From: Oscillatoriaceae cyanobacterium Prado104
GTDB taxonomy: Bacteria; Cyanobacteriota; Cyanobacteriia; Cyanobacteriales; Microcoleaceae
Direction: 5' to 3'
Assembly: GCA_025454405.1 (NCBI GenBank)
Contig: JALOON010000015.1
Span: 27,094-91,093 of the forward strand
Length of the DNA: 64,000 bases
Positions within the stretch are counted from its first letter, which is position 1; every line of letters starts with the position of its first letter. Below the pieces are notes generated by a model. The model saw only the letters and a program-made list of their open reading frames with translations, was not told the DNA's origin and ran no database searches. Positions 47,854 through 55,665 of this stretch are shown here, piece after piece. A program made the translations under genes and the position numbers.

Positions 47854-48663
47854 CAACTGCTTCATCCATGCACTTTCCTGGGGGGAGGGGCATCCATATG
47901 TCTGATTCCAGGGATTCGAGGGTTGCCCCTTCCTGCACCAGCATACAAATGCCCGATTTAACTCACAATCCAGAATCGCCGTAATTGGCGATCGACATTA
48001 CTACAAAGTAAACCACAAAAGAAGAAAAAATTATTTCCAACATAATCGTCAAGCCTCAACAGGTAATTGCAGAAGTTCAAAATCAAATGCACGCTTCCGG
48101 TAGGGAGTTTCCTTCAGCACTCTTGCCCCGACAGTCTGATGCGTTAAAGCTTCTAATTTCCCTGAATCATTTATAGGTAGGTACGCCAGCATTATTATTT
48201 AGGTGACTCACCTGACAACGGGCGATTTTCCCTAAACTAGCCGCTTACTTCATTGCTTAGTTAGATGGCAACTGTATATTTACTGAGTTTTATGATAGTA
48301 CATTTACGGAAGCAAACACAACAAATTTTTTGCGTTTTTTGTGTTTTTTTTGTAAAGATTGGGGGGGGGGAGAAGCTATTTTTAATTTTTGCGCTTTTGC
48401 AGGCAAATATTTGTGAAATTGTCTCGATCGCAGCCTGCATAATGCGGTTAAACAGAGTTGCCTGGATTTCCTCAGGTTTACTAACTTTTACGCGGTTTTC
48501 CCCGGAGAAAGGCTGTTAGCTGTAAAAAAACGGTCTTTCTTTAATGAAACTCCTGTTTGTCGGTACCTTCTAACTGTTGCTGTTATTCGGGAGAGTTTCA
48601 ACCTAGCGACCGACTTTCATCCCCACCTCTGCAACACAAATGGTGGGGATTTCCCAGCGGTTT
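47854..48663. other. Intergenic region with G-tract
   Basis: Eight hundred bases without a credible gene. A GGGGGGGGGG run is at 48361-48370, near CACCTGGGGGGAGGGG-like words at 47879. The frame at 48265-48519 has no Shine-Dalgarno support and no protein-like pattern. Confidence 0.5.
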
Positions 48664-49659
48664 TTAAATGTGGAAGTGATACGAGATGCTGCCATCATCT
48701 TTGATTTCGCAAGCAGCATTAAAGACTTCAGCTTGCTCGTTCAAAAAACGCTGCGCCACTTCCGGCGACAGGCGCGTCTCCATCGCAAACCGCACCAAAG
48801 TGATTTCGCCACCACCTTCTTTGATCAGACGGTACAAAGCACTTTGAAGTCTTTCAGTCTCTTCTCGCTGAAAAGCTGACTTGTACTGCCAATTTGCCAC
48901 CGAAGGAATTAAACCGCGACTGACTAAAATCGCCAGCAGCAAACCAATTCCCAAAATTAGAGGTACTGTCGGATCCGATGTTGGCGTGGCTACGATTTGC
49001 GGAGTCTGCCCCAGGGCCAAACTGCTCACCATTTCTTTTTCCGAAGCTTGCGTGTCTGCCATTGCAAGCTGAGTTTTGTTGTAAAAGTCTTGCTGGAGTT
49101 TGATTTGCTGCAACAAGCGAGCTCGCTCTCTTTCGTATTGGTCGAGCTTTTGCTGGGCTTGTTTCAGTTCTTCAGTGACTTGTGCCAAGCGCTGGTTGAG
49201 CGATTGATTTACCGATTGCCAGCGGTATCTGTTGATCAGGCGGCTTTTTTCCACCATGCCCTTCATCAGCATATCCGCTGTTGTTACTGCTTCCTGCTGG
49301 TCGAGCGATCGGTATTTTACGTCAATTTGCAGCGGTTCTTCCGGCTTGGAAATATTGACGCTGGCATTTTGTCGGACTTGCTGGGGAGAAACTTTAACCG
49401 CATCGGCTACTGCTTTGACAACATTGTCTGCCAGCAGGACATCGGGCGTCAGTTGCTCTCCTTGCTTGAGAATTGTCTCGCCCGTGGTGGAAAATTTGAC
49501 TGGGGGTTTGTTAGAAGTGAGAGTTCCTTGAGCCACGAATCCGGGCGGCGGTGCTAGGCGGTAGGCAAGGGCCCCTGAAATACCCATAATTACAGCAAAA
49601 CTGCCTAAGGCAATCCACCTGTATCGATTTGCTGATGGCTTAAAACGTAAATTTCCCAT
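48664..49659 (-). CDS. Wzz-like membrane protein, polysaccharide chain-length type
   Basis: The 331-residue protein has two membrane spans (about residues 17-35 and 233-252) around a periplasmic coiled coil (EELKQAQQKLDQYERERARLLQQ), the topology of Wzz/polysaccharide co-polymerases. The cytoplasmic C-terminus (SALYRLIKEGGGEITLVRFAMETRLSPEVAQRFLNEQAE) looks like a winged-helix fragment. Ordinary Wzz proteins often lack the latter. The ATG at 49659 is preceded only by weak spacing. A role in exopolysaccharide is inferred from topology. Confidence 0.7.
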   Translation of the reverse strand: MGNLRFKPSANRYRWIALGSFAVIMGISGALAYRLAPPPGFVAQGTLTSNKPPVKFSTTGETILKQGEQLTPDVLLADNVVKAVADAVKVSPQQVRQNASVNISKPEEPLQIDVKYRSLDQQEAVTTADMLMKGMVEKSRLINRYRWQSVNQSLNQRLAQVTEELKQAQQKLDQYERERARLLQQIKLQQDFYNKTQLAMADTQASEKEMVSSLALGQTPQIVATPTSDPTVPLILGIGLLLAILVSRGLIPSVANWQYKSAFQREETERLQSALYRLIKEGGGEITLVRFAMETRLSPEVAQRFLNEQAEVFNAACEIKDDGSISYHFHI

Positions 49660-49671
49660 TTTGATAGTCAA

Positions 49672-50128
49672 TTTATAACTTTCGCGATGCTGGAGCTACT
49701 AGGGAAACTGTTTGGCGACTGCATTTCTTTTGAGTCAAGCAGTTGTGTTTTCCCGCAGCTACAATCTCAGTTTTTGCGCTTGGGAATTACTCAGTTAAAA
49801 GGTTTGAGGAAGTCTTGACAGAAAACCGCGATTGGGGTGGGACATGCACACCGAGCGGTATTTTTGGACTATCTAAACTGTCGCCCTTTAACGTTTTGCA
49901 ATCCTCCAATTATCTTACATTCGAGCGTCTTGCGGAGCCGATCGTCCCGATGCACGGTTACATTAAATTGTTTCATTCACCAGACCCCCGATCGAACTGA
50001 CAAACTACTAATTTGGCTAATATTCTCAAACAAGACAGGGTGCAACCATGAAGATAACCTTAAAATATTCTGCCTGAAAACTTGTCAAGAAAGGATTGTA
50101 CCACGCACTAACCCGTGTTTGGCAGAGT
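49672..50128. other. Intergenic region without a credible gene
   Basis: The gap between the Wzz-like gene and the MBL terminator is AT-balanced with no obvious gene; short frames do not look protein-like. Confidence 0.5.
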
Positions 50129-50168
50129 AAAAAAAAATTGTGGGGCCGCATCGTGCTGCCGACCCCAC
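50129..50168 (-). terminator. Factor-independent terminator of the aroC-MBL unit
   Basis: On the minus strand a stem GTGGGGTCGGCAGC...GCGGCCCCAC is followed by nine Ts, 51 bases past the MBL gene's stop at 50219. A clear terminator. Confidence 0.8.
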
Positions 50169-50218
50169 TAAAAATGATAGTTTGTGGAGATTTTGGACTC
50201 TAGCCCGCACAGTACCGT

Positions 50219-51130
50219 TCAGACGCCGATGGGCAAGATCAGGCCTTCGCGGGCCATCACAGCCTTTGGGAAAGCCATTTGCACTTCTTCAGCAACACGA
50301 TCGAGAAAATCGTCGCTGTGGGCCGGATCGTGGTGGAAAATCACCACCCGTTTCACCTCAGCTTCCTTTGCCATACGCACTGCTTCCTGCCAAGTCGAAT
50401 GTCCCCAACCCACCTTCGGAGATTTGGGGTTGTGATATTCCTCGTCAGTGTACATGGCGTCGTAAATCAGCACGTCAGCACCGAAGGCTAGATTATAAAT
50501 ATTCTCATCAAGCCGATCGGGAAAATGTTCGGTATCCGAACAATAAACAGCCGATCGCCCGCGCCAGGTAATCCGGTATCCCATCGCGGTATTCGGGTGA
50601 TTCAGCGAACCCGTTTTAATTTCTATATCATCCAGCATCATCGTCTGGTTGTGCTTGAGTTCGTAGAAATTCAAATCTGCCTGCAATCCCATCAGCGGTA
50701 CCGGCGAATTCGAGTGCAACACCCGTTCGATAAAATGCCTTTTGAGACAATCGCCATCCGGCGGGATCGCGCCGTAAATGTCAAAGCTATTGCCGGGGAT
50801 AAAAGCTGGGGCGAACAGCGGCACTCCTTGAATGTGATCCCAGTGATAGTGAGTAAAAAACATATAAGCACGCACCGGCATTTCCTGCACCAACTGGTCG
50901 CCCAGCACCCGCAAGCCAGTGCCGCCGTCAAAAATCAGGCGTTTTCCACCCACTCGCATTTCCAGGCACGAAGTATTGCCGCCGTAGCGCACAGTGTCTT
51001 GTCCTGGTGTAGGAATGCTGCCCCGCACGCCCCAGAACTGCACTACAAAGTCATCTATACCTTCTATTGTTTCGGAGGGTTGAGGGCAATCTAAGGTAGT
51101 TGCCGCTACAGAGGACAAGCTGATTTCCAT
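50219..51130 (-). CDS. MBL fold metallo-hydrolase
   Basis: The 303-residue metallo-beta-lactamase fold protein has the zinc motif THYHWDHIQG (H-x-H-x-D-H), the Gly/Asp loop GADVLIYDAMY and the HHDPAHSDD region. The extra WGVRGSIPTPGQDTVRYGGNTSC start is typical of RNase Z-related/cAMP phosphodiesterase-like members. The GTG/ATG is at 51130; aroC ends two bases upstream (51132). Substrate unknown. It shares the terminator at 50129-50168. Confidence 0.88.
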   Translation of the reverse strand: MEISLSSVAATTLDCPQPSETIEGIDDFVVQFWGVRGSIPTPGQDTVRYGGNTSCLEMRVGGKRLIFDGGTGLRVLGDQLVQEMPVRAYMFFTHYHWDHIQGVPLFAPAFIPGNSFDIYGAIPPDGDCLKRHFIERVLHSNSPVPLMGLQADLNFYELKHNQTMMLDDIEIKTGSLNHPNTAMGYRITWRGRSAVYCSDTEHFPDRLDENIYNLAFGADVLIYDAMYTDEEYHNPKSPKVGWGHSTWQEAVRMAKEAEVKRVVIFHHDPAHSDDFLDRVAEEVQMAFPKAVMAREGLILPIGV

Positions 51131-51131
51131 T

Positions 51132-52232
51132 TTAAAATTCAGACTTTAAGGTTCCACATTGTCCGTGATGGCGCAGCAGGTGGTCGCACAACACTAAGGC
51201 TACCATTGCTTCTACCATTGGCACAGCTCTTGGCAAAACGCAAGGGTCGTGCCGTCCTTTTGCCGCCAGCAGAGTTTGTTCGCCCTCGCGGGTAACAGTG
51301 CGCTGCTGCTGGCGAATTGTCGCAGTTGGTTTGAATGCTGCCCGCAAAATTATGTTTTCGCCGTTAGCAATGCCACCCTGAATCCCGCCAGAACGGTTTG
51401 TCACTGTGCGGATTGCACCCTTTCCATCAGTATAGTATTCATCATTGTGTTCGCTGCCCGTCAGCAGTGTACCGACAAAGCCCGATCCGATTTCAAAGCC
51501 TTTGCAGGCGGGCAAAGACACGATCGCTTTTGCCAAATCGGCTTCAAGTTTATCGAATACTGGCATTCCGAGACCTTTGGGTACGTTGCGGGCGACGCAT
51601 TCGACGACTCCACCTATAGAATCTCCTTTGTCGCGCACTTGTTCTATAAGTTCGATCATCTTTTGCGCGCATTCCGCATCCGGACAGCGCACGATATTGC
51701 TTTCTACTTGTTCCAGGGTAACGGTGTCTGGGTCGGCGGGGCTTTCTAAGTTTTTGATCCGCTTGACGTAGCCGACGATTTCTACCCCTGCTGCTATTTT
51801 AAGGATTTTTTTGGCGATCGCCCCTGCTGCTACTCTACCTATTGTCTCTCTGGCGGACGATCGGCCTCCGCCTTCCCAGTTGCGGATTCCGTATTTGGCA
51901 TCGTAGGTGGCGTCGGCGTGGGAGGGGCGGTAGGTTGTCGCCATTTCGCTGTAATCTTGGGGGCGAGTATCTTTGTTGCGGACTAAAATCGCGATCGGCG
52001 TTCCTAAAGTTTTGCCTTCAAACACTCCCGACAGAATTTCGCAGGTATCGGCTTCTTTGCGGGGGGTGGTAATTTTGCTTTGGCCGGGGCGGCGGCGGTC
52101 TAGTTCTGCTTGAATTTCTGATGCGTCTAGGGGCAAGCGGGGCGGGCAACCGTCAATTACTACTCCTACGCCGCCGCCGTGAGATTCGCCCCATGTCGAT
52201 ATCCGAAATAAATGCCCGAATGTGTTGCCCAT
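51132..52232 (-). CDS. aroC: Chorismate synthase
   Basis: This enzyme makes chorismate from EPSP in the shikimate pathway and needs reduced FMN. The 366 residues begin [31 protein letters not shown], hold [29 protein letters not shown], and end near [17 protein letters not shown] with the conserved D and R. It overlaps nothing but lies two bases upstream of the MBL hydrolase, so they are likely co-transcribed. Confidence 0.96.
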   Translation of the reverse strand: MGNTFGHLFRISTWGESHGGGVGVVIDGCPPRLPLDASEIQAELDRRRPGQSKITTPRKEADTCEILSGVFEGKTLGTPIAILVRNKDTRPQDYSEMATTYRPSHADATYDAKYGIRNWEGGGRSSARETIGRVAAGAIAKKILKIAAGVEIVGYVKRIKNLESPADPDTVTLEQVESNIVRCPDAECAQKMIELIEQVRDKGDSIGGVVECVARNVPKGLGMPVFDKLEADLAKAIVSLPACKGFEIGSGFVGTLLTGSEHNDEYYTDGKGAIRTVTNRSGGIQGGIANGENIILRAAFKPTATIRQQQRTVTREGEQTLLAAKGRHDPCVLPRAVPMVEAMVALVLCDHLLRHHGQCGTLKSEF

Positions 52233-52548
52233 TATGCTTGGTTCCCGTTACCCGATATTTTTTACCTTAACTGGAGAGTGGATTTTTAGGATATATATTT
52301 ATTGATTTACTTTATATCCGATCTGAAATGTATATCTGCTAAACTGTATAGTTATATTTGAACTATATATTTGAACTGTATATCGCTTGCCTGCTGTATC
52401 TATTGTAAATAACTGAGGCCGACACCACTAGAGGGGCGAATTTAGATTAATGCAGAATAGCTAAAGTAAATTGCAAATTTCGCAATTTACTTTAGCACTT
52501 GTGTTTGCTCCCCGGTCAGAAACTGGAGGCTCTTGACTGTAACTGGGT
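52233..52548. other. AT-rich region upstream of aroC with a perfect palindrome
   Basis: TATAT-rich DNA (52290-52385) likely holds the aroC promoter. At 52461-52495 two 14-base arms, CTAAAGTAAATTGC and GCAATTTACTTTAG, form a perfect hairpin with a seven-base loop. No gene was seen. Confidence 0.65.
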
Positions 52549-52585
52549 TTGACACTCTCCCGACTTCTGGCGGGAGATTCTTTAG
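52549..52585 (-). mobile_element. TnpB-type right end of a decayed element
   Basis: TTTGACACTCTCCCGACTTCTGGCGGGAGATTCTTT on the plus strand is the minus-oriented IS605-type end, 204 bases past the stop of the TnpB remnant at 52790-53060. Confidence 0.55.
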
Positions 52586-52789
52586 AGGAGATAACCACCG
52601 TTGGTCATTGCTCGAAACAACCACATTGCCATGCTGTACCTGAATACGCACGCAGCCGCAGTCCACTTGGGGGTGTCAATTCCCTCTACTCCCTCCTGCT
52701 GTGGCGTAACACAGCTATTGGGTCTATTTTTGAGCATCTTAGTTGATTCACTGCCAGACAAATCCTAGACAAGTCTAGACATTTGCTTC

Positions 52790-53060
52790 TTACTTCAACG
52801 GGAGCATGGGAGCGGCTATCCCTCGGTAAGCTTTCACGATGAAAGCCAAACGCAATAAGTTAATTGCGGCGTTTAAATCCCTGTCCATCGAATGACCGCA
52901 ACTTTCGCAGTTGTAAGTCCTTTCTTTTAAGGGCATATCCTGAATGTGTCCGCAGTTTGAACAGGTTTTACTAGACGGGAACCAGCGGTCAGCAACAATT
53001 ATTTCACACCCAAACTTTTTAGCCTTGTATTCTAGCTGCCGTTTGAATTCATGATTCGCT
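52790..53060 (-). pseudogene. TnpB C-terminal remnant (IS200/IS605)
   Basis: A minus-strand frame of about 88 codons reads ANHEFKRQLEYKAKKFGCEI, VADRWFPSSKTCSNCG, ESCGHSMDRDLNAAINLLRL and stops at 52792-52790. It holds the zinc ribbon and RuvC-III region of TnpB, but the N-terminal two thirds and the start are gone. The matching right-end hairpin is at 52549-52585. Confidence 0.8.
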
Positions 53061-53098
53061 TTTTATTGACGGACATACCCTACGTAATGTGACAACGC

Positions 53099-53230
53099 TT
53101 AGTCTTCGTGTTCTTCAAAAGGATCTCTCAATTCCTTAGAGGGCGGACCAAAAGCGGTGTAGATTGAGAAGCCGGTGAGTGCGACCAAACATACGCTCAG
53201 TGAAATACCGAGGACTGCTGCGGGTTCCAT
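53099..53230 (-). CDS. psbN: PsbN, photosystem II assembly protein
   Basis: The 43-residue protein has one membrane span and reads [20 protein letters not shown], then [23 protein letters not shown], the full PsbN sequence type. It assists photosystem II reaction-centre assembly and repair. It is divergent from psbH, the arrangement seen in cyanobacteria and chloroplasts. A 68-residue upstream extension is repeat DNA. Confidence 0.96.
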   Translation of the reverse strand: MEPAAVLGISLSVCLVALTGFSIYTAFGPPSKELRDPFEEHED

Positions 53231-53302
53231 ATTAGTCGATCTATTATGAGTGCTCTCCTCTATAATATTACAAAACATAACATTTTCCGTAAAAAGTTTA
53301 CA

Positions 53303-53415
53303 GTTGCCAACCACAGGGGAGATCGGGAGCGCGATCGCGCGTAACGACACTCTCGACGGCGACGAAGGTAACGATACGTTGCCAACCACAGGGGAGATCG
53401 GGAGCGCGATCGCGC
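53303..53415. repeat. 38-bp direct repeats flanking an RTX-like fragment
   Basis: Two identical 38-base copies (53303-53340 and 53378-53415, beginning GTTGCCAACCACAGGGGAG) flank a segment whose plus frame reads [13 protein letters not shown], a calcium-binding RTX nonapeptide repeat. The rest of the gap (to 53690) has no gene. Confidence 0.8.
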
Positions 53416-53690
53416 CAACAGCAGAGTCCCCCATCCCCCTTTGTCAGAGAGGGGAGCAACAGCATTAAAGTTGGTGTTCTTCAGGGGGATGCGAGGGAGA
53501 GGCTTGGCTGGGAACGAGAGAGCCAAAGGGTTTCCAGCTTAAATTGAGGCCTGTGACGCCCTATGTCGGTCTGGAAGGTGGCCATCTCCTCTGTCCCCGA
53601 TCTCCCTCACCGGCTGCTTGCAAAATTGCGATCGCTATTGGGGCTGGTAATATGTCAAACTTTTGTTTATAGATTCATTGCAGGAGACTT

Positions 53691-53894
53691 ATGGCACAGC
53701 GGACTTGGTTGGGAGATGTTCTCAAACCCCTTAACTCTGAATACGGCAAGGTAGCCCCCGGTTGGGGAACGACGTTGTTGATGAGCGTTTTCATCGGACT
53801 GTTTTTCGTGTTCTTGCTGATTATTTTGCAAATCTACAATTCTTCGTTGATTCTGGAGAATGTAGGTGTTGATTGGTCGAGCCTGGGCAGCTAA
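53691..53894 (+). CDS. psbH: Photosystem II protein H
   Basis: PsbH is a single-span subunit near CP47 that stabilises QA-QB electron flow. The 67 residues contain [26 protein letters not shown] and the span [23 protein letters not shown]. The ATG at 53691 is preceded by CAGGAGACTT. The N-terminal phosphorylatable tail of plants is absent, as in cyanobacteria. Confidence 0.97.
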   Translation: MAQRTWLGDVLKPLNSEYGKVAPGWGTTLLMSVFIGLFFVFLLIILQIYNSSLILENVGVDWSSLGS

Positions 53895-54304
53895 TTCAAA
53901 ACTCAATTTTGAGCAAGCAATCCCCCGCTCTCAAACTGGCAGCTAAAAGTAAAGGCTAAGGGCCAAGGAGAAAGAATCAAAGCTGAGTCAAAACTTATTT
54001 AAACGATGATTTGACAAGCTACTTATTGGAGTAAGGTGCGCAATGCGCACCCTACATTCAGAGCGATCGCGTAGGTTTTGCGAATCTTTTTCCTTACCCT
54101 TTTCCATTACTTGTCACCTGACTAATTCACCAAAAAATAGGATTTCGCATTCGGGCCGATCGAGGCCCAAAGTTTTTAGAGCAGATTTGCAGCAATACCC
54201 GTAAAAACAGCACTGTCAAAACAGCACTATTAACTGTCAACAATTTCGAGCGAGGCTACCACTTCGCTTTTCGACTGTCAACTATCAACTATCAACTGTC
54301 AACT
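53895..54304. other. Intergenic region with GTGCGCAATGCGCACC palindrome and TCAACTA repeats
   Basis: Between psbH and tatA there is an AAGGTGCGCAATGCGCACCCT palindrome (54031-54052) and TCAACTATCAACTGTCAACTA repeats running to the tatA ATG. No gene seen. Confidence 0.6.
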
Positions 54305-54559
54305 ATGAATATTTTTGGTATTGGTTTGCCGGAAATGGCAGTAATTTTCACGATCGCGCTCTTAGTATTCGGTCCCAAAAAGTTGCCGGAAATCGGTCGG
54401 AGTTTGGGCAAGGCAATTCGCGGATTTCAAGATGCTTCGCGGGATTTTGAATCGGAATTCAAGCGGGAAGCCAAGCAGTTAGAAGAAGCAGTCGCCAGCA
54501 AGCCAGAACCGGAAAAACTGGCGGCGGCTGCGCCCAAGGAAAACAGTACAGAGAGTTGA
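54305..54559 (+). CDS. tatA: Twin-arginine translocase subunit TatA/E
   Basis: The 84-residue protein has an N-terminal span (residues about 4-21) in MNIFGIGLPEMAVIFTIALLVFGPKKLPEIGRSLGKAIRGF, the signature of TatA/TatE, an amphipathic helix and a charged tail. TatA builds the folded-protein export pore in the thylakoid or inner membrane. Its stop codon overlaps the pth start (TGATG). Confidence 0.93.
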   Translation: MNIFGIGLPEMAVIFTIALLVFGPKKLPEIGRSLGKAIRGFQDASRDFESEFKREAKQLEEAVASKPEPEKLAAAAPKENSTES

Positions 54560-55260
54560 TGAACAAAATTCAGAAGCCGGAAACGCCAGCAGAATTAGTA
54601 ATTCCCCAGCTAATAGTTGGGTTGGGAAATCCAGAACCTAAGTACGATCGGACCAGGCACAATATCGGCTTTGCTGCTGTCGATACTCTGGCGAATTCTT
54701 GGCAGATTTCGCTGTCGGAAAATCGCAAATTTCAAGGCATCTTCGGCGAGGGAATTCGATCGCGGGGACAAAAAATTCGATTGCTGAAACCGCTGACTTA
54801 CATGAACCTTTCCGGTCAATCGATTAGAGCGGTTGTGGATTGGTACAAAATACCTGCAGAGTCGGTATTAGTAGTATACGACGATATGGATCTGCCGATC
54901 GGAAAACTGAGAATGCGCCTTGCCGGTTCGGCGGGCGGGCACAACGGGATGAAGTCGGCAATTTCTCATTTGGGGACGGACAAGTTTCCCCGCTTGCGCA
55001 TCGGTATTGGCAAACCTCAAAACGGTGTTGTTAAGAGCGATAAAGATACGATAGGGTTCGTGTTAGGCAAATTTTCCCTAGAGGAAAGCCAGTTAGTAGA
55101 AAAAGTGCTTACACTGGTAAAAGAGGCTGTGGAATTGAGCCTCCATCAAGGAGTAGAAAAATCCATGAGCCTTTACAACAATCGCACGATCGCAGCTACA
55201 AAAGCTACAAACATCGCAGCTAAAAACCTCGCAGCTACAGACGCGGAAACAAAAGGGTGA
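54559..55260 (+). CDS. pth: Peptidyl-tRNA hydrolase
   Basis: Pth releases peptides from tRNA dropped by ribosomes. The 233 residues have VGLGNPEPKYDRTRHNIGF (catalytic His), LLKPLTYMNLSG, YDDMDLPIGKLRMRLAGSAGGHNGMKS and the TD KFPRLRIGIGKP block. The ATG overlaps the tatA stop by one base, so the two are coupled. The last about 35 residues are an Ala/Thr-rich extension beyond the usual length. Confidence 0.95.
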   Translation: MNKIQKPETPAELVIPQLIVGLGNPEPKYDRTRHNIGFAAVDTLANSWQISLSENRKFQGIFGEGIRSRGQKIRLLKPLTYMNLSGQSIRAVVDWYKIPAESVLVVYDDMDLPIGKLRMRLAGSAGGHNGMKSAISHLGTDKFPRLRIGIGKPQNGVVKSDKDTIGFVLGKFSLEESQLVEKVLTLVKEAVELSLHQGVEKSMSLYNNRTIAATKATNIAAKNLAATDAETKG

Positions 55261-55523
55261 GTTCGAGACGTTTGCCTGAAACTACTGCATATGTCCGGGT
55301 TACTAATCAATCTTGGCAAAAAGGCACGATTGAAGGTGAGGTAATTGCGGGTGATTTTCAGTGGCAGTTTCAATGGCGTTTTCGGGCGGGGAAAAGGTTG
55401 ATTATTGAACCTTCTCAAGGTAGGGCTTTGATTCAGGAACCATTGCACCGCTTTTTGGAAAAATGGGATTATCAACTCGAACCAGGGGGCGATTATTCGT
55501 TTACGGTAAGGGCCCAGTTTTAA
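55257..55523 (+). CDS. DUF3146 family protein
   Basis: The 88-residue protein reads ETTAYVRVTNQSWQKGTIEGEVIAGDFQWQFQWRFR...IIEPSQGRALIQEPLHRFLEKWDYQLEPGGDYSFTVRAQF, matching the cyanobacterial DUF3146 family. The GTG start overlaps the pth stop by four bases, making a three-gene coupled cluster tatA-pth-DUF3146. Function unknown; conserved small soluble protein. Confidence 0.85.
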   Translation: MSSRRLPETTAYVRVTNQSWQKGTIEGEVIAGDFQWQFQWRFRAGKRLIIEPSQGRALIQEPLHRFLEKWDYQLEPGGDYSFTVRAQF

Positions 55524-55665
55524 GAAAGTGTTAGGTGGTGGGTATTAGGTGTTATACCAAATCCGGGTTAACCATCCCCTTGATAAATCCTCAGTTGAGA
55601 AATTGTAATTATCTCCTTTACTTTTTTACGAAAGTCTATCGTAACTTTAAAAAAATGGTATTACG

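Noticed and set aside
48265..48519. Plus-strand frame of 84 codons
   Set aside because: No Shine-Dalgarno, spans a G-run, and composition is not protein-like.
53231..53434. Longer psbN reading frame
   Set aside because: The upstream 68 codons come from the 38-bp repeat DNA; PsbN starts at MEPAAV.
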